Shown here: in pieces, positions 24,693-33,030 of the stretch
Layout: every line of letters starts with the position of its first letter
Numbering within the stretch: the stretch's first letter is position 1
DNA from: JAWPMT01 sp965242775
GTDB lineage: Bacteria; Bacteroidota; Bacteroidia; Cytophagales; Cyclobacteriaceae
DNA: 64,000 nt
Reading direction: 5' to 3'
Assembly (NCBI GenBank): GCA_965242775.1
Contig: CBDETI010000027.1
Span: 62,001 to 126,000 of the forward strand
The notes under the pieces: model-generated
Seen by the model: only the letters and a program-made list of their open reading frames with translations
Database searches by the model: none
Told to the model about the DNA's origin: nothing
Made by a program: the position numbers and the translations under genes

Positions 24693-25511
24693 ATGGATTT
24701 CAAGAGCTGGCTTAACCAGAGATATGAGGTAGATCGGCAAGCCCGGAATAAAGAAGTAGAATCAATATTTCGAGCGAGATTATCCGCTGGCAAGATTACA
24801 ATTGTAGATATCGGCGCGGGTACAGGGTCTAACCTCAGATATTATCATGGCCGGTTGTCAGCCCAAGAGCAGCATTGGTATCTGGTGGATCAGGAAAAGG
24901 TGCTCCTGGAAGAGACATTGGCGAACCTCGATTCAGAGGTCAATCAGTGCGAGGAGAATGTTTGGCAGTTGCGGCACAATCAGAAGGATATAGTGGTTCA
25001 CTTTGTCGAGGCGGATGTCTTTACTAACTCAATAGACCCATTTCTCGAAAGAGCGGACCTCATCTTGAGTAATGCCTTTTTTGATTTGGCATCGGCGGTT
25101 CAGCTCCGGGATTTTTTAGGAAAATTGGATTTTGGCCGACAGACGTTCCTGTCAACCATTAACTATACTGGGATGCGATTTATCCCTGGCGATACTGAGG
25201 ACGGCTATTGGATTGACCATTATGAGGAGCACATGCGGCGAGATCGACCAGAGGGTCGCTCAACAGGGCCAGATTGCGTAGGTTTGATCATTGAGTTTTT
25301 CGAGCATCAGGATTTGAGATATCATGTTGGCGGCAGCAACTGGGAGTTGAAAGAGGGAAGTCCGCTAATACAAGGGATTTTTGACTTCATGTATGATGCT
25401 TTTATGGATATGAAGCTCGACATGGATGCATTTGCTCGTTGGAGAGGCAGGTCAAAACACGCGACGATGATTGTCGAACATGAGGACTTATGTGTGCTTG
25501 CTGCTCATTAA
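24693..25511 (+). CDS. Class I SAM-dependent methyltransferase
   Basis: 272-aa methyltransferase with the SAM motif IVDIGAGTGSNLRYY (37-51), an acidic residue after strand two (YLVDQE), and LILSNAFFDLASA as motif IV. A C-terminal all-helical extension (FDFMYDAFMDMKLDMDAFARW) is unlike standard ubiquinone-type enzymes. The gene begins 31 bases after the sulfotransferase gene and ends in a four-base tail-to-tail overlap with the CDP-alcohol phosphatidyltransferase gene on the other strand. I recall the same methyltransferase type beside RibA- and CDP-alcohol-transferase-like genes in other phyla, but cannot verify this here. Acceptor unknown. Confidence 0.85.
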   Translation: MDFKSWLNQRYEVDRQARNKEVESIFRARLSAGKITIVDIGAGTGSNLRYYHGRLSAQEQHWYLVDQEKVLLEETLANLDSEVNQCEENVWQLRHNQKDIVVHFVEADVFTNSIDPFLERADLILSNAFFDLASAVQLRDFLGKLDFGRQTFLSTINYTGMRFIPGDTEDGYWIDHYEEHMRRDRPEGRSTGPDCVGLIIEFFEHQDLRYHVGGSNWELKEGSPLIQGIFDFMYDAFMDMKLDMDAFARWRGRSKHATMIVEHEDLCVLAAH

Positions 25512-26188
25512 GGTATACTGATCCAATTGCCGCTGATCTGAAAACGGATAGAGTGGAAAAAGGAAAGACTCGTTAGTATCGTGCTGGCAGCCAGCAACCC
25601 CGTCACCCACTCATTCCAGAAAAACAGTGCTAGAAGCAGGCTGGCGATTGTGAACACGGTGATCGTCTTTTTCAAATACGATGTAGGCTCTGTCCGAGGA
25701 GTGGTCCTTGTTATAGTTAACCATATCACATAAATATACCTCCACATCCCCACGATCATGATCCAGGCTAGATTTGGAATTACTATGGCTAGGAAAGTAC
25801 TCAAAGACATTACAAAAAAAGCATCTGTTTCCATATCAAAGTGACCCCCAAACTCCGAGGTGGTGTTCAATTTCCTGGCTAGAAAGCCATCCATCCCATC
25901 TAAAATCAGGACAAGTACTAGCGTTATCTTAAGTGACAGACCTGGCTCGCTCGTCCGCAACATAAGAAGCGCTACTATCAATGCCAGGCATCGACTTGCC
26001 GTAACCCAATTGGCATACCCACCCAAAGGCCTAAGGTGGGTGACTGCCCGGTAGTGTATTGTAATGAAAATAGTGAAGGACGCCAATCCAAAAATCGCCA
26101 GAATGACTGTGGAGTGTGACCACCATGAAATACCTCCCGCCAGGGACAAGGTAATGGCATGCCCCAGTTGCCATCGTGAATCAATCAT
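25508..26188 (-). CDS. CDP-alcohol phosphatidyltransferase
   Basis: 226-aa integral membrane enzyme with about six helices and a perfect family motif: Asp97-x2-Asp100-Gly101-x2-Ala104-Arg105-x8-Gly114-x3-Asp118-x3-Asp122. Such enzymes move a phospho-alkyl group from a CDP-alcohol (CDP-diacylglycerol or a CDP-polyol) onto a hydroxyl acceptor, releasing CMP. The start at 26188 gives an eight-base overlap with the upstream LTA-synthase-like gene; an upstream ATG at 26260 lies deep in that gene and is unlikely. Substrate pair unknown, but it implies that the locus makes a phosphodiester-linked, membrane-associated product. Confidence 0.9.
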   Translation of the reverse strand: MIDSRWQLGHAITLSLAGGISWWSHSTVILAIFGLASFTIFITIHYRAVTHLRPLGGYANWVTASRCLALIVALLMLRTSEPGLSLKITLVLVLILDGMDGFLARKLNTTSEFGGHFDMETDAFFVMSLSTFLAIVIPNLAWIMIVGMWRYIYVIWLTITRTTPRTEPTSYLKKTITVFTIASLLLALFFWNEWVTGLLAASTILTSLSFFHSIRFQISGNWISIP

Positions 26189-27893
26189 TGGATGCTGCGA
26201 TTTCTTGCGCCAGGGGCCATAGCAGGTCTTTATGTTCAAACTGGTCTTGTCGATCCTCACATCCCATGCCTTGGGAGAAGCCGTATTTTTCGAATGAGGA
26301 GATGAAATTCATGTTTTTACTCAAAACATGAACCATCGTCTCGCTAGTTGCTTCGGGGCCTGCCAATACTGGTGGTTGGTGGTCACCTATCAAGATCATA
26401 ATGTCTTCTTCCGGCATGTTGGCAGCAAAACGGGTGAGGTAATCCAGCTCATAATAAATAGCCTGGGCATAGTCTTCTAAATTGGGTTTGTCAGAAAAAA
26501 GCGCCGCCCGGTCCGGTCCATTTTTTACCTGCAATGTGCGCCAGTCATCCACAGCGCGGTTTGGACTTTTGAAAGGGGAGTGGGAATTTTTCGTTAGGAA
26601 AAAAATCACATGAGGCTTGGTCGATGTGCGTAAATCACTAATGGAAGAGTTGAAAATAAATTGGTCCGGTGGGATATTTCCCCAGCCATACCGCGTACCC
26701 TTGTAGTCCCCAAAGGTTCCGGGTTTGACCCACTTATCAACACCGTAAAATCGACCGTAGGTGTCATAATCAGGCACCCTCTTCGTCGTTGCCAGAGGGG
26801 AAAGGAATACGCTTTCATAGCCTTGGGCACTTAGCCATTTTAGAAAATTGGGAACCTGGTGAAATGATTCGTCATTCACGAGTTTTTGATACAAGCCTTG
26901 TGTATTTATTTCCGTTCCGTAGAGCATTGATGTGTAGGCCAACCATGAACCGCCCCCTAACACCGGAGAAATCGAAAACCGGGAGGTCACACCCACGGCA
27001 TGTGCGGTCAGCCGATCTTCCATATGTTGCAACGTGCTGGCATATTTAGATTTCAACAGTCCATGGTCATAAAGAATCCTTCCATAAGATTCGACGAACA
27101 CCATATAAATGTTAGGTTTTCGCCGTAGGCGCAAGTCATGAAGGCGATCGTTTTTCTTCTTGATATTCGGGATTGAAAACTGACCAATTTTTCGATGGAG
27201 GTCGATAGACTGGGTAATATTCCTCATTATCGAGAAAGTGATGAAGTTCAACCCAGCTTCCTCTACGATAGGTAGGTGCTCCTTGTCTTCGAAGAGCAGA
27301 GGATGTACATGCAGTTTGTAAAATGAAAGCACACATAGAGCAGAGACCGCCAGGAAAGCTTTTCCGCGGTAAATTTTCAGGGCGGTGAAGCTGCTCAAAA
27401 GCAGCCTGGAAACTCTGACTACTCCCCATGAGACTACTCCCATAGCTGCGAGCCCTATGATCAGCAAATATGGAGTGTCACTCCAGACAATTTCAAAACC
27501 ATATTTGAACAGGATAAGATCATTGGCAAGAATGGGTTTGAATTTGTATAGCCCCTTAAAAGAAGCGTCGTAGATCATATATACCAGGAAGAGCAAGTAG
27601 GAGCCCGCGAATATTGCGATCCTAAACCGGTGTAAGCGTTTTCCTGCCAGAACTACAACCCACAGTACGATGATCAAATCCACGCTCAGCCGAAAAATAT
27701 CATCGCTTGACCTCCTGAACGGCCACGTGAAATACCTGTAAAAGGTGGCCCTAGAGGTGATATCTTCAAGAAAACTAACTCGACTGACGAAAGATCTGGG
27801 TAGGAACAAGAGGAAATTGAGTCCCAGAAATAAAAGCCACCACGACCAATCTGTAAATCGTAATTTCCGGATATAACTTGTCAGCGCTGCCAA
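26181..27893 (-). CDS. LTA-synthase-like membrane phosphotransferase / sulfatase-fold protein
   Basis: 570-aa protein with about five N-terminal transmembrane helices (20-37, 72-84, 92-108, 140-160, 178-192) and a periplasmic alkaline-phosphatase-superfamily domain (about 258-560). Visible metal and catalytic landmarks are FVESYG (Glu268), GGGSWLAYTS (313-322, nucleophile region), KNSHSPF and IGDHQPP. This architecture is that of LtaS, OpgB and EptA-type enzymes that move phosphoglycerol or phosphoethanolamine groups, or of membrane sulfatases. In Gram-negative Bacteroidota there is no LTA, so transfer of a phospho-head group to a glycan or lipid is likelier. Coupled to the CDP-alcohol transferase by overlap. 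Confidence 0.87.
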   Translation of the reverse strand: MAALTSYIRKLRFTDWSWWLLFLGLNFLLFLPRSFVSRVSFLEDITSRATFYRYFTWPFRRSSDDIFRLSVDLIIVLWVVVLAGKRLHRFRIAIFAGSYLLFLVYMIYDASFKGLYKFKPILANDLILFKYGFEIVWSDTPYLLIIGLAAMGVVSWGVVRVSRLLLSSFTALKIYRGKAFLAVSALCVLSFYKLHVHPLLFEDKEHLPIVEEAGLNFITFSIMRNITQSIDLHRKIGQFSIPNIKKKNDRLHDLRLRRKPNIYMVFVESYGRILYDHGLLKSKYASTLQHMEDRLTAHAVGVTSRFSISPVLGGGSWLAYTSMLYGTEINTQGLYQKLVNDESFHQVPNFLKWLSAQGYESVFLSPLATTKRVPDYDTYGRFYGVDKWVKPGTFGDYKGTRYGWGNIPPDQFIFNSSISDLRTSTKPHVIFFLTKNSHSPFKSPNRAVDDWRTLQVKNGPDRAALFSDKPNLEDYAQAIYYELDYLTRFAANMPEEDIMILIGDHQPPVLAGPEATSETMVHVLSKNMNFISSFEKYGFSQGMGCEDRQDQFEHKDLLWPLAQEIAASND

Positions 27894-28036
27894 AAGATGC
27901 CAGGGTTACAACACATAGGTGCGTCTTAGGGGACAATACTCAAATCTACAACCTTTAGGTGGGTCAGAAATCAAGATGTTACGCCATTTGCGGTATCGCC
28001 TCGGTCTATTCGGTGACCATTCCTGATTTCAGATGG

Positions 28037-28531
28037 CTACCGCAATCTATCAGCGCTTCGAACCAGCTTCTCATCGCGTCGGATGAACCGGTTAGCAAAC
28101 GAGTTTAAAAGCAGTGCCACCAAGGGCAGATAAAAGCCAATTCCAAATTCTCCCTGCTTGGTGGGGTCTACCAAAAGTTCGGCCTTATTGATATATACGA
28201 ACCACGAAAAGATGATGGAGCCTCCTATGACAAGCGAGTTCAGCGCACCCAGTTGTATTTGCCTCAATCTGTTTTTGTATTGAAAAATAGAAAAGAGTGC
28301 GACAGCCGCTCCGGCAAATAAGAAAAGTGAGATGTACATGGTCGACTTCACATTGAAAAGCTCACCTCGGGAGCCATCATCATTGATTTTCTCGTACCTT
28401 AACTCGTATACATTAAGTTCTGCTCTTTCCATTTTTTCGACACTGACCTCCGACCAAATAGGGAAAAATAGTGCCACCATAAGCGTTACTGCTGTCAACA
28501 GTAGCAGTACAGACTGAATACGTTGGATCAT
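28037..28531 (-). CDS. DUF4293-family membrane protein
   Basis: 164-aa protein with four predicted transmembrane helices (about 7-24, 66-85, 92-110 and 125-145), matching DUF4293, a Bacteroidota family of unknown function. The sequence MIQRIQSVLLLLTAV is the typical N terminus, so the start at 28531 was chosen; the frame continues upstream but would overlap truA. It is divergent from truA with about 100 bases between the starts. The C terminus is strongly basic (RFIRRDEKLVRSADRLR). Confidence 0.82.
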   Translation of the reverse strand: MIQRIQSVLLLLTAVTLMVALFFPIWSEVSVEKMERAELNVYELRYEKINDDGSRGELFNVKSTMYISLFLFAGAAVALFSIFQYKNRLRQIQLGALNSLVIGGSIIFSWFVYINKAELLVDPTKQGEFGIGFYLPLVALLLNSFANRFIRRDEKLVRSADRLR

Positions 28532-28631
28532 CTTTGAATTAATAAAATCAAGTTGCAAAACTACAGGAAGCAGGGAGAACCTACGTGTGTGCACGCTTTT
28601 TTGACAAAGGAAAAATGTGGAAGTTTGCCGC

Positions 28632-29378
28632 ATGCGATACTTCCTAGATCTAGCCTATGATGGCTCCGGGTTTCATGGCTGGCAGGAACAGGAAAATGCT
28701 AATACAGTTCAGCAAGAGATCAACGAGGCGCTCTCCACACTCTTGTCCGTACCAGTCAAGTGTGTCGGAAGTGGGAGGACCGACACTGGGGTGCATGCCC
28801 GGCAACAAATAGCTCATTTTGACGCGAGGCCTGGGTTGTCGGATCCTGATAGGTTTCTCTACCAGCTCAATTCATTGTTGCCTCCGGCAATCGCTATCAA
28901 AGGGATATCAAAAGTCCGTGACACAGCTCATGCCAGGTTTGACGCTACCCGAAGAACCTATCAGTACCATCTTCATAGCCAAAAGGATCCTTTCAGTAAT
29001 GGTCAGTCCTATTTTTTATCAGCGCAACTTGACATCAAGCAAATCGATCTAGCTTGTGTCAACATCAGGGGACACAAAGATTTTGAATCCTTCAGCAGGG
29101 TCAAGACAGATGTCAATCACTTCGATTGCGAGATCTTCGAAATTAATTGGAGGCAGCTTGGGCACAAGCATCTTTTCGAGGTAAGTGCCAATCGTTTCCT
29201 TCGAGGAATGGTCAGAACTATGGTAGGGACCTTAATTGATATCGGTACTGGTAAACTTTCTTTGGATGATTTGGATTTAATACTAAGCCGAAAGGATCGT
29301 CGACTGGCGGGGAGAGCCGTACCTGCGCAGGGGCTGTTTCTAACGGAAGTAAGCTACCCATCCGACCTCTATATTTGA
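28632..29378 (+). CDS. truA: tRNA pseudouridine(38-40) synthase TruA
   Basis: Converts uridines 38-40 of tRNA anticodon stem-loops to pseudouridine. The 248-aa sequence is normal for bacterial TruA, with the catalytic Asp51 in SGRTDTGVHA, the N-terminal RYFLDLAYDGSGFHGWQ, ARFDATRRTYQY, and NRFLRGMVRTMVGTL near the C terminus. The start at 28632 was chosen because the conserved MRYFL begins there; an ATG five codons upstream adds an untypical MEVCR. The ABC exporter gene begins five bases after its stop. Confidence 0.95.
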   Translation: MRYFLDLAYDGSGFHGWQEQENANTVQQEINEALSTLLSVPVKCVGSGRTDTGVHARQQIAHFDARPGLSDPDRFLYQLNSLLPPAIAIKGISKVRDTAHARFDATRRTYQYHLHSQKDPFSNGQSYFLSAQLDIKQIDLACVNIRGHKDFESFSRVKTDVNHFDCEIFEINWRQLGHKHLFEVSANRFLRGMVRTMVGTLIDIGTGKLSLDDLDLILSRKDRRLAGRAVPAQGLFLTEVSYPSDLYI

Positions 29379-29383
29379 AGTAA

Positions 29384-31153
29384 ATGGAAAAAGAAAAAGC
29401 AATAAGCGGGAAAATAGTTGACTTCAGTATTCTGAAACGACTCTTCGTATTTGCAAGACCTTATTTGAAGCAGTTCTATTTGCTGGTTTTCCTCACTGTC
29501 TCGTTGGCTATTTTGGTGCCTATCCGACCCTACCTTATTCAGCTAACGATTGATCGCAATATTTCGATCGGGGATTTGCAGGGCTTAACCCAGATGATAC
29601 TTCTTCTATTCGGACTACTGATTGCCCAGGCCATTGTGCAGTACCTGCATACTTTCTTTTCAGGGTGGCTAGGTCAGCATATCATTCGAGACATTCGCAT
29701 TCGATTATTTCAGCACTTACAGAAACTACGACTGAAGTTTTTTGACAATACACCCATCGGGCGATTAGTTACCAGGAATGTGTCGGATATCGAGACTTTG
29801 GCAGAAGTTTTTAGTCAGGGGATCGCGGCGATGATCGGCGACCTTCTTCAGATAGTCGTCATTTTGGCGTTCATGTTTTATGTTAACTGGAAACTCACGC
29901 TGGTGAGCCTGTCCATGCTGCCGGTTCTGATTTTCGCCACCTATATTTTCAAGGAAAAAATAAAGTATGCCTTCAACGAGGTAAGGACGGCCGTATCTAA
30001 TCTCAATTCCTTTGTCCAGGAACATATCACAGGAATGAGTATTGTGCAAATATTCAATAGCGAGCGAGCGGAATACCAAAAGTTCAAGGAAATCAACAAT
30101 GAACATCGTCGAGCCAACCTAAAGTCGGTCATGTATTATTCAGTTTACTATCCCGTAGCTGAGGTGATACAGGCTGTCGGTATTGGCCTGATTGTATGGT
30201 ACGGTTCGGGAGGGGTGATCAGGGAAGAGCTCTCTTTAGGTGTGCTCGTGGCATTCATCATGTATTTGCAGATGTTTTTCAGACCGATCCGGATGATCGC
30301 TGACCGATTCAACACACTCCAGATGGGTATCGTATCCTCCAATAGGATCATGGATTTGCTGGACAATGACGAGCATATCCCGAATAAAGGCAGTCACACC
30401 GTAGACTCAATTCAAGGCGAGGTGTCCTTTGACAAAGTTTGGTTTGCTTACAATGACGAGGACTGGGTGCTCAAGGATATCAATTTTGAAGTCAAATCCG
30501 GAGAGACGCTTGCGCTCGTCGGTGCTACAGGGGCAGGTAAGTCTTCTATCATCAATTTGCTCAATCGATTTTATGAAATTAATCGAGGAATTATCAAAGT
30601 GGATGGCGTATCGGTAGAGAACTATGACCTTGCTGACCTACGGAAGCACATTGCCGTCGTGTTGCAAGATGTTTTCCTGTTTTCCGATTCCATCTACAAT
30701 AACATTACCCTCAACAACCAGAAGATTGAGCGGGAAAAAGTCATCGCCGCTGCTGACCTTGTAGGGGCCACGGCTTTTATTGAGCGATTGCCTGGCGGCT
30801 TTGACTATAATGTCATGGAGCGTGGTGCTACCTTATCCGTAGGTCAAAGGCAGCTCATATCGTTTGTTCGAGCCCTGGTTTACGACCCCAAACTGATCGT
30901 TCTCGATGAAGCCACATCGTCGGTAGACACTGAGACGGAAGAACTGATCCAAAAAGCCATTCAACAGCTTATGAAAGGGCGAACTTCTATTGTGATTGCT
31001 CACCGGCTATCGACCATCCAAAATGCTGATCAAATATTGGTGCTGGACAAAGGAGAAATCGTCGAAAGAGGAAATCACGACCAATTGTTGAAGAAAGATG
31101 GTTTTTATGCCAAGCTTCATCAAATGCAATACAAGGAGGTAGTGAGTGCTTGA
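29384..31153 (+). CDS. ABC exporter, fused permease and ATPase (MsbA/MdlB-like)
   Basis: 589-aa half-transporter: six transmembrane helices (about 25-300) followed by a nucleotide-binding domain (about 340-585) with Walker A GATGAGKSS, the signature LSVGQRQL, Walker B LIVLDEAT and the H loop IAHRLSTI. It would act as a homodimer or pair with another half, exporting a lipid or drug. The family has broad substrates, and nothing in this sequence selects one. It sits directly after truA, an arrangement that appears to be conserved in Bacteroidota and does not by itself imply a shared role. Confidence 0.92.
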   Translation: MEKEKAISGKIVDFSILKRLFVFARPYLKQFYLLVFLTVSLAILVPIRPYLIQLTIDRNISIGDLQGLTQMILLLFGLLIAQAIVQYLHTFFSGWLGQHIIRDIRIRLFQHLQKLRLKFFDNTPIGRLVTRNVSDIETLAEVFSQGIAAMIGDLLQIVVILAFMFYVNWKLTLVSLSMLPVLIFATYIFKEKIKYAFNEVRTAVSNLNSFVQEHITGMSIVQIFNSERAEYQKFKEINNEHRRANLKSVMYYSVYYPVAEVIQAVGIGLIVWYGSGGVIREELSLGVLVAFIMYLQMFFRPIRMIADRFNTLQMGIVSSNRIMDLLDNDEHIPNKGSHTVDSIQGEVSFDKVWFAYNDEDWVLKDINFEVKSGETLALVGATGAGKSSIINLLNRFYEINRGIIKVDGVSVENYDLADLRKHIAVVLQDVFLFSDSIYNNITLNNQKIEREKVIAAADLVGATAFIERLPGGFDYNVMERGATLSVGQRQLISFVRALVYDPKLIVLDEATSSVDTETEELIQKAIQQLMKGRTSIVIAHRLSTIQNADQILVLDKGEIVERGNHDQLLKKDGFYAKLHQMQYKEVVSA

Positions 31154-31234
31154 GTTATTCCCTACTTAGCCGGGATTGTTGGAAAAGATGAGAAGAATTG
31201 TGCTTTATTTTGCAACACATTAGTCACCCCAAAA

Positions 31235-32170
31235 ATGAGTAAAACCCTAATAATAGGAGCTGGTGGTCAGCTAGGATCGGAGCTTTGCGAGATATTGGCT
31301 GCGCAAAAAGGAGCCGAATCTATCCTTGCAACAGATATTAGATCACTGGATCGGCCATACCCCACGGCACAGTTGAACGTGCTAGATGGTCAAACACTGG
31401 AGTCTACAATCAAAGCCGAAAGTATATCGGAAGTTTATCACCTGGCGGCTGTTTTAAGCGCGAAAGGAGAGGAAGCCCCGCTGGAAGCCTGGGACATTAA
31501 TATGAAAGGTTTGCTCAACGTACTGGAAGCAGCCCGAAAGTTCGACTTGAAAGTGTTTTGGCCAAGTTCTATCGCAGTATTTGGGCCGGATACACCAAAG
31601 GAAAATACCCCACAATATACCGTACTAAACCCGACCACCGTCTATGGTATAAGCAAACTGGCCGGGGAACGATGGTGCCACTACTATTTTTTGAAATATG
31701 GCGTTGACGTGCGCAGCCTTCGGTATCCGGGGTTGATTGGATACAAAGCCAAACCAGGTGGCGGCACCACTGATTACGCCGTAGATATTTTTTGGAAAGC
31801 GATCAACAATGAAACCTATGAGTGCTTTTTGCAGGAGGATGCCAAACTTCCTATGATGTATATGGCAGATGCTATTTCAGCGACCTTACAGATCATGAAT
31901 GCCCCCCGGGAGGATATCCAGATTCGATCCAGTTACAACGTAGCGGCTATGAGCTTCACTCCTGATGAGATTTATAGTGGTATCAGGCGGCATTTACCGT
32001 CCTTACAAATAACCTATAAGCCCGATTTTCGGCAAAATATTGCAGATAGCTGGCCGGATTCGATTGATGATCAGTTGGCCAGGCAGCATTGGGGTTGGCA
32101 ACATCAGTATGATCTGGGAAAAATGATCGAAGATATCCTGGAGAACATCAAAGAAGTAGCTCAGGTATAA
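31235..32170 (+). CDS. SDR-type L-threonine 3-dehydrogenase
   Basis: 311-aa extended short-chain dehydrogenase that oxidises L-threonine to 2-amino-3-ketobutyrate with NAD. The cofactor loop is GAGGQLG (8-14) and the catalytic residues are Ser112, Tyr137 and Lys141 (YGISK). The stretches RYPGLIGYK, PGGGTTDYAVDIF and LPMMYMADAI are, as I know them, specific to the SDR-type threonine dehydrogenases of Bacteroidota and animals rather than to UDP-sugar epimerases. A glycine C-acetyltransferase partner gene is not in the window. Confidence 0.88.
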   Translation: MSKTLIIGAGGQLGSELCEILAAQKGAESILATDIRSLDRPYPTAQLNVLDGQTLESTIKAESISEVYHLAAVLSAKGEEAPLEAWDINMKGLLNVLEAARKFDLKVFWPSSIAVFGPDTPKENTPQYTVLNPTTVYGISKLAGERWCHYYFLKYGVDVRSLRYPGLIGYKAKPGGGTTDYAVDIFWKAINNETYECFLQEDAKLPMMYMADAISATLQIMNAPREDIQIRSSYNVAAMSFTPDEIYSGIRRHLPSLQITYKPDFRQNIADSWPDSIDDQLARQHWGWQHQYDLGKMIEDILENIKEVAQV

Positions 32171-32230
32171 TGGTTTTCGACGCAGATTTTCTTATTTCCT
32201 TATAACTTTCCAACCTCAACCGATAGCAAA

Positions 32231-33016
32231 ATGCCTCAATTCGAAAATCTTCTTGTCGACAGGGAAGGTAATATTCTCACTGTCACGATCAATCGAGAAT
32301 CCAAGCTTAATGCCCTGAATCAGGCCACGTTGGCAGAGATAAAAGAAACCGTCCAATCCATACAAGATGACGATGAGATTCGGGGTGTCATTATTACCGG
32401 AGCGGGTGAAAAAGCCTTCGTTGCCGGCGCCGACATCTCAGAGTTTTTGGAAGTCAATGAGCTGAATGGGCGCAAGTTTTCGGAAGAAGGCCAGGAGATA
32501 TTCCAGATGATAGAGGAGTGCCATACACCCATCATAGCAGTGGTTGGGGGCTTTGCACTCGGTGGTGGTTGTGAGTTAGCGATGGCCTGTCATATGCGGG
32601 TAGCCACGGCCAGTGCCAAATTTGGTCAGCCGGAGGTAAATCTCGGTATTATTCCAGGATATGGTGGTACGCAAAGGCTCACTCAGCTTATTGGCAAGGG
32701 GCGTGCCTTTGAATATTCAATGACTGGAGGTATGATAGATGCCAACAGTGCTTTACAATTTGGACTGGCCAACTACGTGCTTGATACTAAAGCTGAGGCG
32801 ATGGAAAAAGCCAGAGGCTTATTAAAAGAAATAGAAACGAAGGCGCCAAAAGCCATCGAAATGGTGGTGGAAAGTATCAATGCAGTGTACCGAGATGGAG
32901 AAAACGGCTATCAAACAGAAGCAAATGCCTTCGCAAAATGTTGTGGCACCGAAGATTTCAAGGAAGGCGCCAAAGCGTTTCTCGAGAAAAGAAAGCCGGA
33001 ATTTAAAGGGAGCTAA
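32231..33016 (+). CDS. Enoyl-CoA hydratase/isomerase family protein
   Basis: 261-aa crotonase that most likely hydrates 2-enoyl-CoA in beta-oxidation. Oxyanion-hole residues are in VAGADISEF (64-72) and GGFALGGGCELA (106-117). Both catalytic glutamates of true hydratases are present, Glu115 and Glu135 (QPEVNLGIIPG), which favours a hydratase over a simple isomerase. Length is normal. The next gene, a flippase, starts 14 bases later with GTG, but a functional link is not evident. Confidence 0.92.
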   Translation: MPQFENLLVDREGNILTVTINRESKLNALNQATLAEIKETVQSIQDDDEIRGVIITGAGEKAFVAGADISEFLEVNELNGRKFSEEGQEIFQMIEECHTPIIAVVGGFALGGGCELAMACHMRVATASAKFGQPEVNLGIIPGYGGTQRLTQLIGKGRAFEYSMTGGMIDANSALQFGLANYVLDTKAEAMEKARGLLKEIETKAPKAIEMVVESINAVYRDGENGYQTEANAFAKCCGTEDFKEGAKAFLEKRKPEFKGS

Positions 33017-33030
33017 CTGCTGACTTTATT

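Noticed and set aside
31235..32170. UDP-glucose 4-epimerase-like annotation for the SDR gene
   Set aside because: Extended SDR fold fits, but GGGTTDYAV and LPMMYM motifs are those of SDR threonine dehydrogenases, so an epimerase call was not used.
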